Shown: positions 18,468 through 28,900, counted from the first letter of the stretch. The stretch: 64,000 bases of DNA from an uncultured Bacteroidota bacterium (GCA_903824665.1 CAIJXT010000021.1:1-64000); one strand, 5' to 3'. The notes: generated by a model not told the origin, from the sequence alone. Numbers and translations are program-made.

Positions 18468-21400
18468 TTACCTAAAGACAACGAGTGGTATCTGTTCAGA
18501 ACGTCCACCTACATCCAGGAAGCTGGCAATATAGGTGCCGGGTACAATGTCGCCGGGCAACATTACCGAATTCAGCCCTTCGAGTATCGGTACATGCAGC
18601 AGTTGCTTGCTATCCAATGCGTATATTTTTAGTGAGCCCGGATTATTAGCAGTGATGGTTAGAATGCCATTCGTAGGGTTTGGGAACATAGTAAACAGTT
18701 CTTTTGGCCTGGGGTATAGCGCTGAATTTGCAATGACTGCCGACTTCCCTGATGTGGCAACATTCACTACCATTTCTTTTGTAACATAACATCCTGTCGA
18801 CAAATGGTAACTCAGGGTAGTAATACCGACGTTTATTCCGGTTCCGATTCCGCTTGCCGTGTGGATGTGTACTATGTCGGTATCTGCGCTGCTCCAGGCT
18901 CCGCCGCTGGTTGCAGAGGAAAAGGTTGCGGAGGCACCAATGTTCAGGTCGCCGGGGCCTGTAATAGGTGCCGGTGAGGGTACCACATGTGCAGTTATCT
19001 TTTTGTAACAGCCGGTAGGTAGTGTATACGTTATAAATGCTGTTCCGATTGCCATGCCGGTAACCGCCCCGGTAGCAGACACTGTAGCTATTGTTGCATT
19101 ACTGCTGCTCCAACTTCCATCGGCAGGGGTAGCGGTGAGAGGAGTGGGGTGTGTGAGGCAAACATATACAGGACCGGATAAACCCGAGGGTATTGGGTTT
19201 ACCGTTATTTGCCGGGTTGTAGTGCAGCCGTTACCTAATTGATATGATACTGTTACAGTGCCATCGCCAACACCAGTAAGTACCCCTGAAACTGATGTGA
19301 TAGTGGCCACACCGGTATTGCTGCTGCTCCAGGTACCACCACCGGTAGTGTTGGAAAGTGCTATGAATGATTCGGTACAAACTACACCCGGACCAGCAAT
19401 TGTAGCAGGCAGGGGATTTACAGATACCGTTACTTTCCGGTAACAACCGGTGGGTAAAGTATAGGTGATGTTGGTAGTACCCGCAGTCAGGCCGATTAAC
19501 AGACCAGCTGTTGCATCGATAGAGGCCTTGACCGTGTTACTGCTGCTCCATAGCCCACCCTCGGGAGTGCAGGTCATCAAAGTTGTTTGCGAGATGCAAG
19601 CATTTGGTGATCCTAAGATGCCGGATGGAGTACTGTTAACTGTGACAACACGCGTAGTAAAGCAACTGTTGCTGAGCGTGTATGAAATTGTAGAAGTACC
19701 TTCAGTCAGGCCCCAAACAGAACCGGAGACAGCGTTTATTGTGGCATTTGATGTATTGCTACTACTCCAGGAGCCTCCGGCCGGGCTACTTGCCAGCGAA
19801 GATCCACTGCCAACACAAGCTGCCGTGCCGGTAATAGTGGTTGGAACAGGCAATACGGTCAGTGTAGTAGTTCTGTAACATGCCGGACTGACCACATATG
19901 AAATGGTGGTTGTTCCGCTACTCAGTCCGGTTGCAATTCCTGCAGCGTTGTCAATAGTTGCCTTGGCTATGTTGCTGCTCAGCCATGTTCCTCCCGGTGT
20001 AGTGCAAGCCAGGCTCGCCGATGTGCCGGGACAGATGTTTGTGGTGCCAGTAATAGTTGCTACCGTGCTATTGACTGTGATCGTTCGGGTAAGGAAACAT
20101 CCATTGCTCAACTTATAGGTAATGATGGAAGTTCCGGCTGCAATACCAGATGCCAGACCAGAAGTAGTATTTATTGTAGCCTTTGTGGTATTGCTGCTGG
20201 ACCATGTGCCGCCCGCCGGACCGCTTACATAGTTTACCGTTGGTCCGGGACATATTACATCAGGACCGGTAATAGGTGTGATCGTTGGTAGTACGGTCAG
20301 ATTTTTTGTTTTATAACAACCTGCACTTACGAAATAAGAAATAACAACACTGCCACCTGTCAGACCAGTAATTACTCCTCCTGTGCCTGCAGCAGCGATA
20401 TCTGTATTGCTGCTTTGCCATTCACCGCCAGTTGTAGTGTTGGAAAAAAGTGTAGTGCTGCCCGGGCACACTTGTACAGCACCCGTGATGTTGTTTACCG
20501 CCGCAAGGACTGTAACTATAGTAGTGGCAAAACATCCGGAGCCGGTCATATAGGTTATCACTGCCGATCCGGCGCTCATACCCTTTGCTGCACCGGATGA
20601 CGGGCTGATTATTATTTTTGCAGTATTGCTACTGCTCCATGTGCCGCCGGGAGCATCGTTGAACAGTATTGGAACAGCGGTAGGCTGACCAAGGCATACT
20701 TGCGGAATTCCGGTATTGGGCGACAATGCGCCCACTGTTACTACTTTGCCGATAGTGCAATTGCTGCCTGTTGTATAGCTGATTATGGCGGTGCCAAGAC
20801 TGGGACCAGGTGCAGTGACCAAACCAGAAGAAGGATTTACTGTTGCGATAACGGTGTCGCTGCTGGTCCAAATTCCACCTGATATACTTGCAGAAAGCAG
20901 GGTAGTACTACCCGGGCACATGGTCAGTGAACCGGTCACTGCTGGCTCACTTATGCTATTGCAACCAGCCACTATTCCGGTTACATAGTTTGATGTTGAA
21001 CCCGACATAGTCATATTGAGCGCTATGCCACAGTTGTTGTTGCCACTGTAATCATAGACAGAAAGTAAGTGTGTGTTTATGCCGGTCGGAATGCCCTGGT
21101 TAAGCCGGTAATATGCTTTGAGGTTGGCGTGTTGGGCCACATCACAACTCATATTGGCTAGTATATCGGTGCTGCTCCTGACACTGTTCCAAATTCTGAC
21201 CTCATCGATAGTGCCCTGAAGAAATCCGGATGATCCGTCGAGTGAACCAACAAAAGCTGCCGAGCCGCTGAACGGTGGAGCAGCAGTATTTGTTGCCACA
21301 AGATTGCCATTCCTGTACAATTTCATGGTGTTGGTTCCGGCTTCATATGTCAGTGCAACATGAGTCCACATATTCAGGGGAAAAGGAGTAATATCAGCAA

Positions 21401-24400
21401 CAACGGCTGATGAGCCGCCCTGACCGGCTGTAAGCATACCGCCCGAAATATATAACCGTGCATCAGCAGATGAGATCAGGTCGCGGGTTCCGGAAAGTGC
21501 CGTGACAAATACCCAGCATTCCTTTGTGTAGGAAGATCCCGAAGGCAAAGGGCTGCCAATAACAATATGATCATTGTTTCCGTCGAGATTGAGCCCGGTC
21601 TGGGAGACACCGGAAGTGACAATACCAGAAGCAGTAGCACTGCAACCGTTGCTTGTTGTTACGGTAAGTGAAGGACTATATACTGCCGATGTAGTGTACG
21701 TATGGGAGACGTTATTTAATGTCGAAAAACTGCCATCGCCGAAGCTCCAATTATATATTGTCGCCAAGGGATCGGTGTTTGAAAACACAGCAGGAACGCC
21801 TGGTGTGACGGGGTTGGGCGACACAGTGAAGGATGCATCCGGAATCGCGTTTATTGTTGCTATAACGGATGTTTGTCCGCCGGCAACTGTATAACGTATC
21901 TGCACAGTACCGGCACCAATACCGGTAACGATTCCAGTAACCGTGCCGACCGTTGCTATTGCCGTATTTGCACTGCTCCACAAGCCGTTTGGCGTTCCGT
22001 TGGTGAGGGTGCCTGTCTGGCCCTGGCAAACAGAAATGGTTCCGGCAATTGGCAACAATGGGTTGTTTTTCAGTACAGCGATTTTATTATTACCAGTGTT
22101 TGTGGTCGCCAACTCTGGCAGGTTATCGTTATCAAGGTCGCCTATAGCAACACCATTTGTTGATAATTCTGTCACAAAGTCAACCTTTGGAGCCAGTGAT
22201 CCTGCATTGATTACACCTGCTGTGCCTGTATTGCGCAATACGGTTACTGTATTGCCATCGAAGTTTGCAATAGCAAGATCTGGTTTTCCATCTCCATCGA
22301 GGTCTCCGGTTCCAATGTTTCCCTGAGGTTTGGAGCCGGTAGCAAAGTCGACTTTTGCAGCAAACGAACTACTGTTAATAATGCCTGATGCCGCTGTATT
22401 GCGTATAACAGAAATAGTGTTGGCGTTTCTGTTCGCTGCTACCAGATCAGGTTTGCCGTCGTTGTCAATATCGATGGCAACTATGGAGCTGGGTTCGATA
22501 CCGGTAGGGAAGTCGGTTCTGGGCGTAAATGCGGATGTGGTGATGTTTCCGGCAATACTTGTGTTTCTGAAAACTGATAAACTGTTGTCTGCACTATTTG
22601 CAACAGCTATATCAGCTTTGCCATCTGCGTCGAAATCGGCAAAAGTTATGCTGACGGGATTTGATCCGGCTGTGAAATCAGTTTTGGCGGCCAGAGAAGC
22701 GGTGCTGATGGTTCCCGGGGCAGCTGTGTTGCGAAAAACAGAAATAGTATTGGCGTTATTGTTGGCAACAGCGATATCCGGTTTGCCATCGCCATCAACA
22801 TCACCCACTGCCAGTCCGGCAGGGCTGTCTCCGGTGGTAAAGTCGACTTTTAATGCAAGTGAGCCCGAATTTACTGAGCCCGATGTTGCTGTATTGCGCA
22901 AGATGGACAGTGAATTTGCGCCCTGATTGGTGACCAGGATATCGGGTTTACCATCCAGATCTATGTCTGCAATCGCTATACTGGTTGGTTGACTTCCTGT
23001 GGCAAAATCAACCTTGGCAGCAAACGACCCGGTTGCAATAAGACCGGTTGTACTCGTGTTTCTGAAAACAGAAATAGAATTTGCATTTCGATTTGCCACG
23101 ATCATATCTGGTTTTCCATCAAGGTCTATGTCGGCTATGACAGGGCTGGTTGGCGCATCTGCGGATGTGTAACTAACCTTTGGTGCAAAGTTTGTCACTC
23201 CCTGCACGTAGCTGCCATTATTGAATGTGGGCAGGAATGGAACCGGTGATGAAGCCATCCGGGCAAAGGCAGTATTGAGCAGTGTTGCCGATGTATGTGT
23301 AGCTCCGGTGGGGATGGTTGCTGTTATTGTACCATTGGTTGCGGCGGATACAACAGCTTGTGTGGCGCCAAAGAACAAAATGTTATTGGAAGGGGTTGTG
23401 TTGAAGTTGGCACCTGTTACGGTAACTGTATTTCCCGGAATACCCGGGTTGGGGGAAATAGAATAGATCACAGGCCGCTCCAGCAATGGATTGTTTCGCA
23501 GGATATTCATATTGTCGCTTCCGAAGTTAACGATCGCAAGATCTGGGCGCATATCTCCATCCAGATCACCAGCGGCCATATGTGTGGGCTGATTGCCGGT
23601 GCCAAAAACATCAGCAGGTGCAAACGTGGCACTATTGATAGCACCGGTAGTGGCTGTGTTCCGCAATAGCGATACCGTATTGGAGTTGTTGTTAATGATA
23701 GCCAGATCTGGTTTGCCGTCGCCGTTAAAATCAGCTACCTCAATCTTTAGGGGGCCATCGCCAGTAGCAAAATCGGTTTTCGTATCGAATGAGCTACTGT
23801 CGATAAAACCGGTGGTAGCGTTGTTCCGGAAAACAGAGATACTGTCGGCAGCGTTATTGCCGGTCACCAATTCGGGTTTTCCGTCGCCGTCTATGTCAGC
23901 TGCGGCAATGTATTTGGGCGCAGTGCCGGTGCGAAAGTCTTTTTTTGCAGCAAAGCTGCCAGTGCTGATGACTCCTTTAATGGTTGTGTTCCGGAATACG
24001 GACACAGCATTTACACCCTGATTGGCTACAGCTATGTCTGGTTTTTTGTCACCATCAATATCGGTAACAACCACCCCGAAAGGAGAGGTACCGGTGCTGA
24101 AGTCGACTTTTGGTGCGAACGAACCGGTCTCAATGTATCCGGTGACAGACCGGTTCTTAAAAACAGAAATGTTGTGGCTGCCCTGTACCACGATAACAAT
24201 ATCAGTTTTGCCATCGGCATCCAGATCGTTGAAAGCGATATCCCTGACACCACCACCTACAGCAAAATTGACTCTTGCGCTAAAACTAGTGCTGTTAATA
24301 GTGCCCGTAGTGGACGTGTTCTTAAAAACAGAAAAACTAGACGGACCGCTATTGGCACAAACGAGATCGGGTTTGGTGTCGCCGTCTATGTCTGCAATCG

Positions 24401-27185
24401 CTACCATAACAGGTGCAGTTTCCGTTGCGAAATCAACCGGCGCCGCAAATGAGGTGCTGTTAATGGTGCCCGAACTACTTGTATTCCGGTAGACTGATAC
24501 TGTATTTGAGGTGTTGTTTACAACGGCAATATCAGTTTTGCCATCACCGTCGAGGTCTCCGAGTGCTATGTGTCTCGGGTCTGTTCCTGTAACGAAGTCG
24601 ACTGATCCGTTGAAGTTAATACTGTCCTTCATGTAGATGAAGTTGTCGTAGGTATGGAGGAAGGGCTGGGGTGAAAAAGCGACCAGCGAGCTCGCAGTAT
24701 TGTTGAGCGAAACCGGCATGAATGTTGTTCCGATCGGCACAGTTACGGTAAGCGAGGTTGTGGTGCCGGTATTGACCACAGCCCGTGTAGCACCGAAGTA
24801 CACAATATTGTTTGACGGTACGGAATTGAAATTTGTACCAGTTATCGTTACCTCTGTTTCGGGATTGGCAATGCCCGGGGTAACTGCTGTGATTGTGGGT
24901 GGAAGCCCATAGAATTTGGCGAGGAACATATCACCGGTTCCTCCCAATACTGTTTGGAAAGCACCTGAAGTAGCTATGCCAGTGGCACTTGTTGCCAGCC
25001 CTGTGAGGTACATACTCCCGAGGCTGTCGACTCCTACCGATCTGCCAATTTCATTGTTGGTGCCGCCGAAATATGTGGCCCATACACGTGTTCCGTTTTT
25101 TGTGAAAGTAGCCAGAAATGCATCGTTAGCACCACCAGCTGTTGTTTGCCTGCCATCGGCAGTGGCAATGCCGGACGTACTCATTGTAGAGCCGGTTAGG
25201 TAAATGGTTTCTGAATCGTCGAGTACCAATGCATTGCCTTCTTCTGAGCCGGTACCACCATAATAGGTTGACCATTGTAAAACACCTTCTGTCGTCATTT
25301 TGAGCAGCAACACATCAGAACTGCCTGCAAACGATGTCTGATGTGCGCCAGTTGTAGCAAGTCCGGTGCTGGTCGTGTAGCCGGTGAGGTAGATATTGCC
25401 CGTGTTACTGATCGTAAGATAGTTCCCCTCCTCATTACCTGTTGAACCAAAGTAGGTTCCCCATTGCCGCTCGCCCCCAGTATTGAACTTAACGACGTAG
25501 GCATCATATATGCCGCCCCCATGTACTGACTGGTGTGCACCGGTTGTTGCAATTCCGGTGGTGCTTCCGGTGAATCCTGTTATGTATACATTGCCGGCAG
25601 CGTCTGTGGCTGCACCACTGCCGAATTCGTTGCCCCCGGCTCCATAATAGGTGCCCCAAAGCCTAACGCCCGCACTGTTGAATTTTGCCAGAAAAGCATC
25701 TGAGCCACCGGCTCCAAATGTTGTCTGGTAAGCACCACTGGTTGAGATAGCACTGCTGCTTTGTGTTTGCCCGCAGATGAAAGCGTTGCCTGATCCGTCG
25801 ACAACTACTGAATTCACATTGTCCAGTTCGGCGCCACCGTAATAGGTAGACCAAAGCAGGTTTCCGGAGTTGTTGAACTTTGCCAGAAAACCGTCGAAGT
25901 TGCCACCATAAGACGTTTGGTGGCCGGCCGAACTCGCAATGTTTCCGGTACTGCCGGTGAGCCCTCCTATAAAAAGATTACCCGAACCGTCCATTGCAAT
26001 AGCGTTCGCATTATCGTTTTCTTCTCCACCATAGTAGGTGGCCCAAAGTCTGGTACCCGAACTATTAAATTTGACGAGCATTGCATCGTTACCTGATCCT
26101 GTTTTTACAGTTTGGTAGGCTCCAACAGTAGCAATGCCGGCCGAGCTTTGTGCAAGCCCGGTTATATATACGTTTGCCTCGTCGTCCATGACCATCGCAT
26201 ACCCGCGCTCATCTTCGCTGCCACCATAGTATGTAGCCCAGCTCAATCCGGGGTCTATGGTTAGGTTGCCGGAGAAGGCATCTGTTTCGTACTGTACAAT
26301 GTTGCCGTTGATTTTGAATTTGCTTTTGACTGTTCGTCCGTCCTGCTGGAAACAGTAGGGCGCATCTTCTGTTATTGTGCCTTGTGTTGTACCAGCCATA
26401 AGTTTGCCGTCGTCAGCGATTCTGAGCGATGTTGCTCCGCCATAAGCCAGTTTTATATTATTTGGGTTGCCGCCCTCGTGGACTTCAAATTCATGTTTGA
26501 GCTGTCCATTCTCTACATACAATACCCAGTCGATATTGGGGTAAATATCCTTGTAAGTGACCCGGTTGTAACTATAGCAGGTGGTACCAGTTGTTTTGTT
26601 TGCTGAGGTGTAATAGTTTTCGTGGTAGGTCTCTTTTGTCCCGGTTTCAATAGTTGCATTGTCATTGGTGCCTAACAGGGTCATTTCCAGCCTGTGCATA
26701 ATGTATTTCTGGTCGGCGGCAAACCCGGGATAGCTATTCGTGACCACTTCATTTTCACTCTGGTTTTTGGTATCGGTGCTCTTTTTGCCGTTTTTCATTT
26801 CGGAGCTGAATTGGTATATCAGCTTGCCGTTGCCTACAAAAATATTCAGCCCTTTGCCACCCGATAATTTAAAATTCAAATCGGTTCGTGGTCGGTTAAA
26901 TTGATCTTTGACCTGCCCCTTGTTTTCAATAAATGAAAGCTGTTTTCCGCTTTCTATTGATTTTGAAGGCGTTTTTATTGTTTGCCTGGATGCCACCGCG
27001 TTATTCGGTGTTTTTCTATTCTTTACCGCGTTGGTGTTGAACGTATTGCTTGCATGCCATTTTGCATAGGTATGCACACAGGATAACAGGATTATCGCTA
27101 AGCAGATAAAGCCTAATAGATTTCTGGTGATATATGATCCGGCAAATTCGAATATGGCTCTGCCGGCTCTAGTTGATTGTTTCAT
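18468..27185 (-). CDS. Giant multi-propeller, Ig-repeat T9SS surface protein
   Basis: 2905 aa. Order: signal peptide with long n-region (hydrophobic core LLGFICLAIILLSC, residues 23-37); an SBBP-associated N-terminal domain with the FIENKGQ motif (about 80-300); seven SBBP repeats (about 313-757, each with W-x-TYYGG); IPT/TIG domain 1 (about 761-855); seven FG-GAP/VCBS calcium-loop repeats (DxDGDGKPDxAVAN, about 855-1238); TIG 2 (about 1239-1330); seven more FG-GAP/VCBS repeats (to about 1708); one Ig repeat; a PKD domain (about 1775-1855, NWSFGDG); a LamG-like jellyroll (about 1858-2050); ten Ig repeats (about 2070-2800); a T9SS sorting domain (about 2820-2905, FPNPTNGIL). It is surely a secreted surface protein, probably for adhesion, matrix or gliding-related binding. 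The ligand is unknown. Confidence 0.95.
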   Translation of the reverse strand: MKQSTRAGRAIFEFAGSYITRNLLGFICLAIILLSCVHTYAKWHASNTFNTNAVKNRKTPNNAVASRQTIKTPSKSIESGKQLSFIENKGQVKDQFNRPRTDLNFKLSGGKGLNIFVGNGKLIYQFSSEMKNGKKSTDTKNQSENEVVTNSYPGFAADQKYIMHRLEMTLLGTNDNATIETGTKETYHENYYTSANKTTGTTCYSYNRVTYKDIYPNIDWVLYVENGQLKHEFEVHEGGNPNNIKLAYGGATSLRIADDGKLMAGTTQGTITEDAPYCFQQDGRTVKSKFKINGNIVQYETDAFSGNLTIDPGLSWATYYGGSEDERGYAMVMDDEANVYITGLAQSSAGIATVGAYQTVKTGSGNDAMLVKFNSSGTRLWATYYGGEENDNANAIAMDGSGNLFIGGLTGSTGNIASSAGHQTSYGGNFDGFLAKFNNSGNLLWSTYYGGAELDNVNSVVVDGSGNAFICGQTQSSSAISTSGAYQTTFGAGGSDAFLAKFNSAGVRLWGTYYGAGGNEFGSGAATDAAGNVYITGFTGSTTGIATTGAHQSVHGGGIYDAYVVKFNTGGERQWGTYFGSTGNEEGNYLTISNTGNIYLTGYTTSTGLATTGAHQTSFAGSSDVLLLKMTTEGVLQWSTYYGGTGSEEGNALVLDDSETIYLTGSTMSTSGIATADGRQTTAGGANDAFLATFTKNGTRVWATYFGGTNNEIGRSVGVDSLGSMYLTGLATSATGIATSGAFQTVLGGTGDMFLAKFYGLPPTITAVTPGIANPETEVTITGTNFNSVPSNNIVYFGATRAVVNTGTTTSLTVTVPIGTTFMPVSLNNTASSLVAFSPQPFLHTYDNFIYMKDSINFNGSVDFVTGTDPRHIALGDLDGDGKTDIAVVNNTSNTVSVYRNTSSSGTINSTSFAAPVDFATETAPVMVAIADIDGDTKPDLVCANSGPSSFSVFKNTSTTGTINSTSFSARVNFAVGGGVRDIAFNDLDADGKTDIVIVVQGSHNISVFKNRSVTGYIETGSFAPKVDFSTGTSPFGVVVTDIDGDKKPDIAVANQGVNAVSVFRNTTIKGVISTGSFAAKKDFRTGTAPKYIAAADIDGDGKPELVTGNNAADSISVFRNNATTGFIDSSSFDTKTDFATGDGPLKIEVADFNGDGKPDLAIINNNSNTVSLLRNTATTGAINSATFAPADVFGTGNQPTHMAAGDLDGDMRPDLAIVNFGSDNMNILRNNPLLERPVIYSISPNPGIPGNTVTVTGANFNTTPSNNILFFGATQAVVSAATNGTITATIPTGATHTSATLLNTAFARMASSPVPFLPTFNNGSYVQGVTNFAPKVSYTSADAPTSPVIADIDLDGKPDMIVANRNANSISVFRNTSTTGLIATGSFAAKVDFATGSQPTSIAIADIDLDGKPDILVTNQGANSLSILRNTATSGSVNSGSLALKVDFTTGDSPAGLAVGDVDGDGKPDIAVANNNANTISVFRNTAAPGTISTASLAAKTDFTAGSNPVSITFADFDADGKADIAVANSADNSLSVFRNTSIAGNITTSAFTPRTDFPTGIEPSSIVAIDIDNDGKPDLVAANRNANTISVIRNTAASGIINSSSFAAKVDFATGSKPQGNIGTGDLDGDGKPDLAIANFDGNTVTVLRNTGTAGVINAGSLAPKVDFVTELSTNGVAIGDLDNDNLPELATTNTGNNKIAVLKNNPLLPIAGTISVCQGQTGTLTNGTPNGLWSSANTAIATVGTVTGIVTGIGAGTVQIRYTVAGGQTSVIATINAIPDASFTVSPNPVTPGVPAVFSNTDPLATIYNWSFGDGSFSTLNNVSHTYTTSAVYSPSLTVTTSNGCSATASGIVTSGVSQTGLNLDGNNDHIVIGSPLPSGSSYTKECWVFVTALSGTRDLISSADARLYISGGMLTAGQGGSSAVVADITPFPLNMWTHVALTYEAGTNTMKLYRNGNLVATNTAAPPFSGSAAFVGSLDGSSGFLQGTIDEVRIWNSVRSSTDILANMSCDVAQHANLKAYYRLNQGIPTGINTHLLSVYDYSGNNNCGIALNMTMSGSTSNYVTGIVAGCNSISEPAVTGSLTMCPGSTTLLSASISGGIWTSSDTVIATVNPSSGLVTAPGPSLGTAIISYTTGSNCTIGKVVTVGALSPNTGIPQVCLGQPTAVPILFNDAPGGTWSSSNTAKIIISPSSGAAKGMSAGSAVITYMTGSGCFATTIVTVLAAVNNITGAVQVCPGSTTLFSNTTTGGEWQSSNTDIAAAGTGGVITGLTGGSVVISYFVSAGCYKTKNLTVLPTITPITGPDVICPGPTVNYVSGPAGGTWSSSNTTKATINTTSGLASGIAAGTSIITYKLSNGCFLTRTITVNSTVATITGTTNICPGTSASLACTTPGGTWLSSNIAKATIDNAAGIATGLSSGTTTISYVVSPACYRTTTLTVLPVPTTITGTAACVGSGSSLASSPAGGSWSSSNTSNATINAVSGSVWGLTEGTSTISYTLSNSCFTTRVVTVNSTPSGILGSPNACISQTTLMTCTPEGGLWSSSNTVKASIDATAGLLIGLTAGTTNITYTLPTGCYRKVTVSVNPLPATIAGPGVVCTESFIALSNTTGGGTWSSSNTGVATITSVSGVLTGVGDGTVTVSYQLGNGCTTTRQITVNPIPSGLSGPVYVCLTHPTPLTATPADGSWSSSNATIATVSATGAVTGMAIGTAFITYTLPTGCYKKITAHVVPSPAPITGPGDLNIGASATFSSATSGGAWSSADTDIVHIHTASGIGTGINVGITTLSYHLSTGCYVTKEMVVNVATSGKSAVIANSALYPRPKELFTMFPNPTNGILTITANNPGSLKIYALDSKQLLHVPILEGLNSVMLPGDIVPGTYIASFLDVGGRSEQIPLVVFR
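22070..24905 (-). repeat. Internal tandem duplication: TIG plus seven-bladed VCBS module, two copies
   Basis: Within the giant gene two units of about 1.4 kb (about 23481-24905 and 22070-23480) each encode a TIG domain, seven FG-GAP/VCBS repeats and a closing NNPLL motif. Shared landmarks include NFN-x2-PSNNI and FGAT-x-AVV in both TIG domains. This is seen directly in the protein sequence and implies duplication of a whole TIG-propeller cassette. Confidence 0.85.
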
Positions 27186-27552
27186 AAAATAGAAATGTTA
27201 ACCCCTCTGGTACATGCTTTCAAACATACAATATTATTTTTGATATTACTTCTTTAAAATAGGGCACGTTGTTAATGATCGGATAATGGACTTGTTGCAA
27301 TGTGTGGTTGTGTAATATGTGATTGCAGCCAATGTTTGTCTCTGTATGAGCAAGGCGATAGGGTTGGGTGGCATTTTTACGATCTTGATTTGGTGAAAAA
27401 TGGCGACACGGATAAAATGTCTGAAACTTACTGTTTGGTCAGTCCGTGTCAAAGACCCGCAAAGCATTCACAGCCATTCATTGTGCAGAAAATCGTCCTT
27501 TTGCTGATGTGTTCACAGGAGCGTAAATTTTCCTTATCTTTACCCGCTGAGT
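27186..27552. other. 367-bp divergent intergenic region
   Basis: It separates the giant minus-strand gene from a plus-strand lipoprotein gene. It holds the candidate promoter of the giant gene at 27221-27228 and a near-match TATCTTTA (27535-27542) 11 bp before the lipoprotein start. Nothing else recognisable is seen. Confidence 0.6.
27221..27228 (-). promoter_or_regulatory. Candidate -7 promoter element TATGTTTG of the giant gene
   Basis: An exact TAnnTTTG match on the minus strand, 36 bp upstream of the start codon at 27185. No clear TTTG at -33. Confidence 0.45.
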
Positions 27553-28218
27553 ATGTTTTCTAAGATAAGTCCCATATCCTATTGTTGCTTTTTTCTGGGT
27601 TGTGCGCTCATTGCTGCAGCCTGCGGTGAGAAAGTGCCGCTGAAGAATCCCCAATCTGCTTACGATATAACGTATAGTGGTAATTTGTACATTGGACAGA
27701 GACTGAAATTTCAGAGTAATGCACCTGCTGGGAGCACCTACCTCTGGAAGTTTGGCGACGGTCATGTTTCTACACAGGTAAGTCCGGAGTATACGTACTA
27801 TTCAATTGCTCACAATGGCACAACTATAATCGATGATACGGTAACACTGATTATTAATAATGACATTTACCGGCCCAACTACAAGTTTTTCAAGCTCAAG
27901 CCTAATGTTAATGACGTAGCAGGTAACCATGTGTGGAAAGGAGGATATTTTTCTGTTCATGGCAATTGCTGTCCAGGGCTGACCGATCATAGTCTGGCTG
28001 ACACTTCCTTTGTGGTGTCGCCAATAGATGAATATGCTGTAGGTGCGTGGAGCGGCAAATTAGTCTACCTGGCCGATAGTAATTATTACAGCAACGAGCG
28101 CTCATCTACCCGGTATAATGCCACCTGGCTGCGCTATACCAAGGATACATTGTTTTTCATGCAGCGCAGCGGTACCGTGGATGGGTATGCTCAAACCACT
28201 TATTTTCATAAGTACTGA
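27553..28218 (+). CDS. Lipoprotein with PKD-like domain
   Basis: 221 aa. The lipobox ALIAAAC places the lipidated cysteine at residue 24, so the mature protein is membrane-anchored. Residues 45-105 resemble a PKD domain (FQSNAPAGSTYLWKFGDGHVST, then a YTYY strand). The remainder (about 110-221) is beta-rich with no family I recognise; the segment HGNCCPGLTDHS has an adjacent cysteine pair. Divergent from the giant surface protein, but no functional link can be shown. The role is unknown. Confidence 0.8.
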   Translation: MFSKISPISYCCFFLGCALIAAACGEKVPLKNPQSAYDITYSGNLYIGQRLKFQSNAPAGSTYLWKFGDGHVSTQVSPEYTYYSIAHNGTTIIDDTVTLIINNDIYRPNYKFFKLKPNVNDVAGNHVWKGGYFSVHGNCCPGLTDHSLADTSFVVSPIDEYAVGAWSGKLVYLADSNYYSNERSSTRYNATWLRYTKDTLFFMQRSGTVDGYAQTTYFHKY

Positions 28219-28330
28219 TTCTGAATTCCTGATAACTAAACAGATAGGTCGTATTGTTGTGGTTGCCGCATACAAACGGTCAGCAGTATTGCTTTACCGA
28301 ACTGATAGTTGCTTGCATAGCGAAAAAAAA

Positions 28331-28354
28331 TATACCGGCGTTAAAGCCGGTATA
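28331..28354 (-). terminator. Strong intrinsic terminator of the 28379-28888 lipoprotein gene
   Basis: A 9-bp perfect stem (TATACCGGC with GCCGGTATA) and a 6-nt loop, followed on the minus strand by T8. It lies 25 bp past the stop codon. On the plus strand it may also help end the 27553-28218 transcript. Confidence 0.9.
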
Positions 28355-28378
28355 TACTTTCGATGCTAACGGAACTAA

Positions 28379-28888
28379 TTACTGTTCCAAAACAGTGCCA
28401 GTAAGTTTAAGGCTGTCTGTGCCACCTCCTGTAACTTTAACCCATACCTCTGGTATTACTACCTTTATTTTGCCGCCCGTTACGGTCACAGTAGCGTTTA
28501 TGCCATCAAATCCGGTTGTGGAATAAGTGGTCGATGTTGCATACAGCCCAGCAGTTACGCCGATCTGTGTTGCAGTTAGCGAAGTCGTGGAGGGGTATTT
28601 TACGATACTATAGGTGCCGTTTGCAGTGGGCAATGCGGAAAAGTAAACATTTAAAGAGTTGACTGCAGGACTGCTGCCAGAGGGAATACCATCCATGGCG
28701 CTCAGGATGTTTGCTCCCGATTTGGCTACTATGGCTGATGTGTAGGATACAGTTCCCAGTTTCCAGCCATTTGCGGGGATTCCGGATGTTGTGGGTGTGG
28801 ATGGTGTTGCAGGTGCCGGATCTTCCTTTTTAGAGCAAGATGCGGTAAGCAATGCAGATGAAGCGATAAAAAGCAGTAGTTTTTTCAT
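28379..28888 (-). CDS. Small lipoprotein of unknown function
   Basis: 169 aa. Start chosen at 28888 because it opens a lipoprotein signal (MKKLLLFIASSALLTASC) with the lipidated Cys18; 17 extra upstream codons lack signal character. A Pro/Thr-rich linker (about 22-38) is followed by a beta-rich domain with no recognised family. It resembles the many short lipoproteins of Bacteroidota that carry a compact beta-sandwich. A good promoter (28901-28932) and a strong terminator make it a single-gene transcript. Function unknown. Confidence 0.82.
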   Translation of the reverse strand: MKKLLLFIASSALLTASCSKKEDPAPATPSTPTTSGIPANGWKLGTVSYTSAIVAKSGANILSAMDGIPSGSSPAVNSLNVYFSALPTANGTYSIVKYPSTTSLTATQIGVTAGLYATSTTYSTTGFDGINATVTVTGGKIKVVIPEVWVKVTGGGTDSLKLTGTVLEQ

Positions 28889-28900
28889 GTTTTTTTTCTG

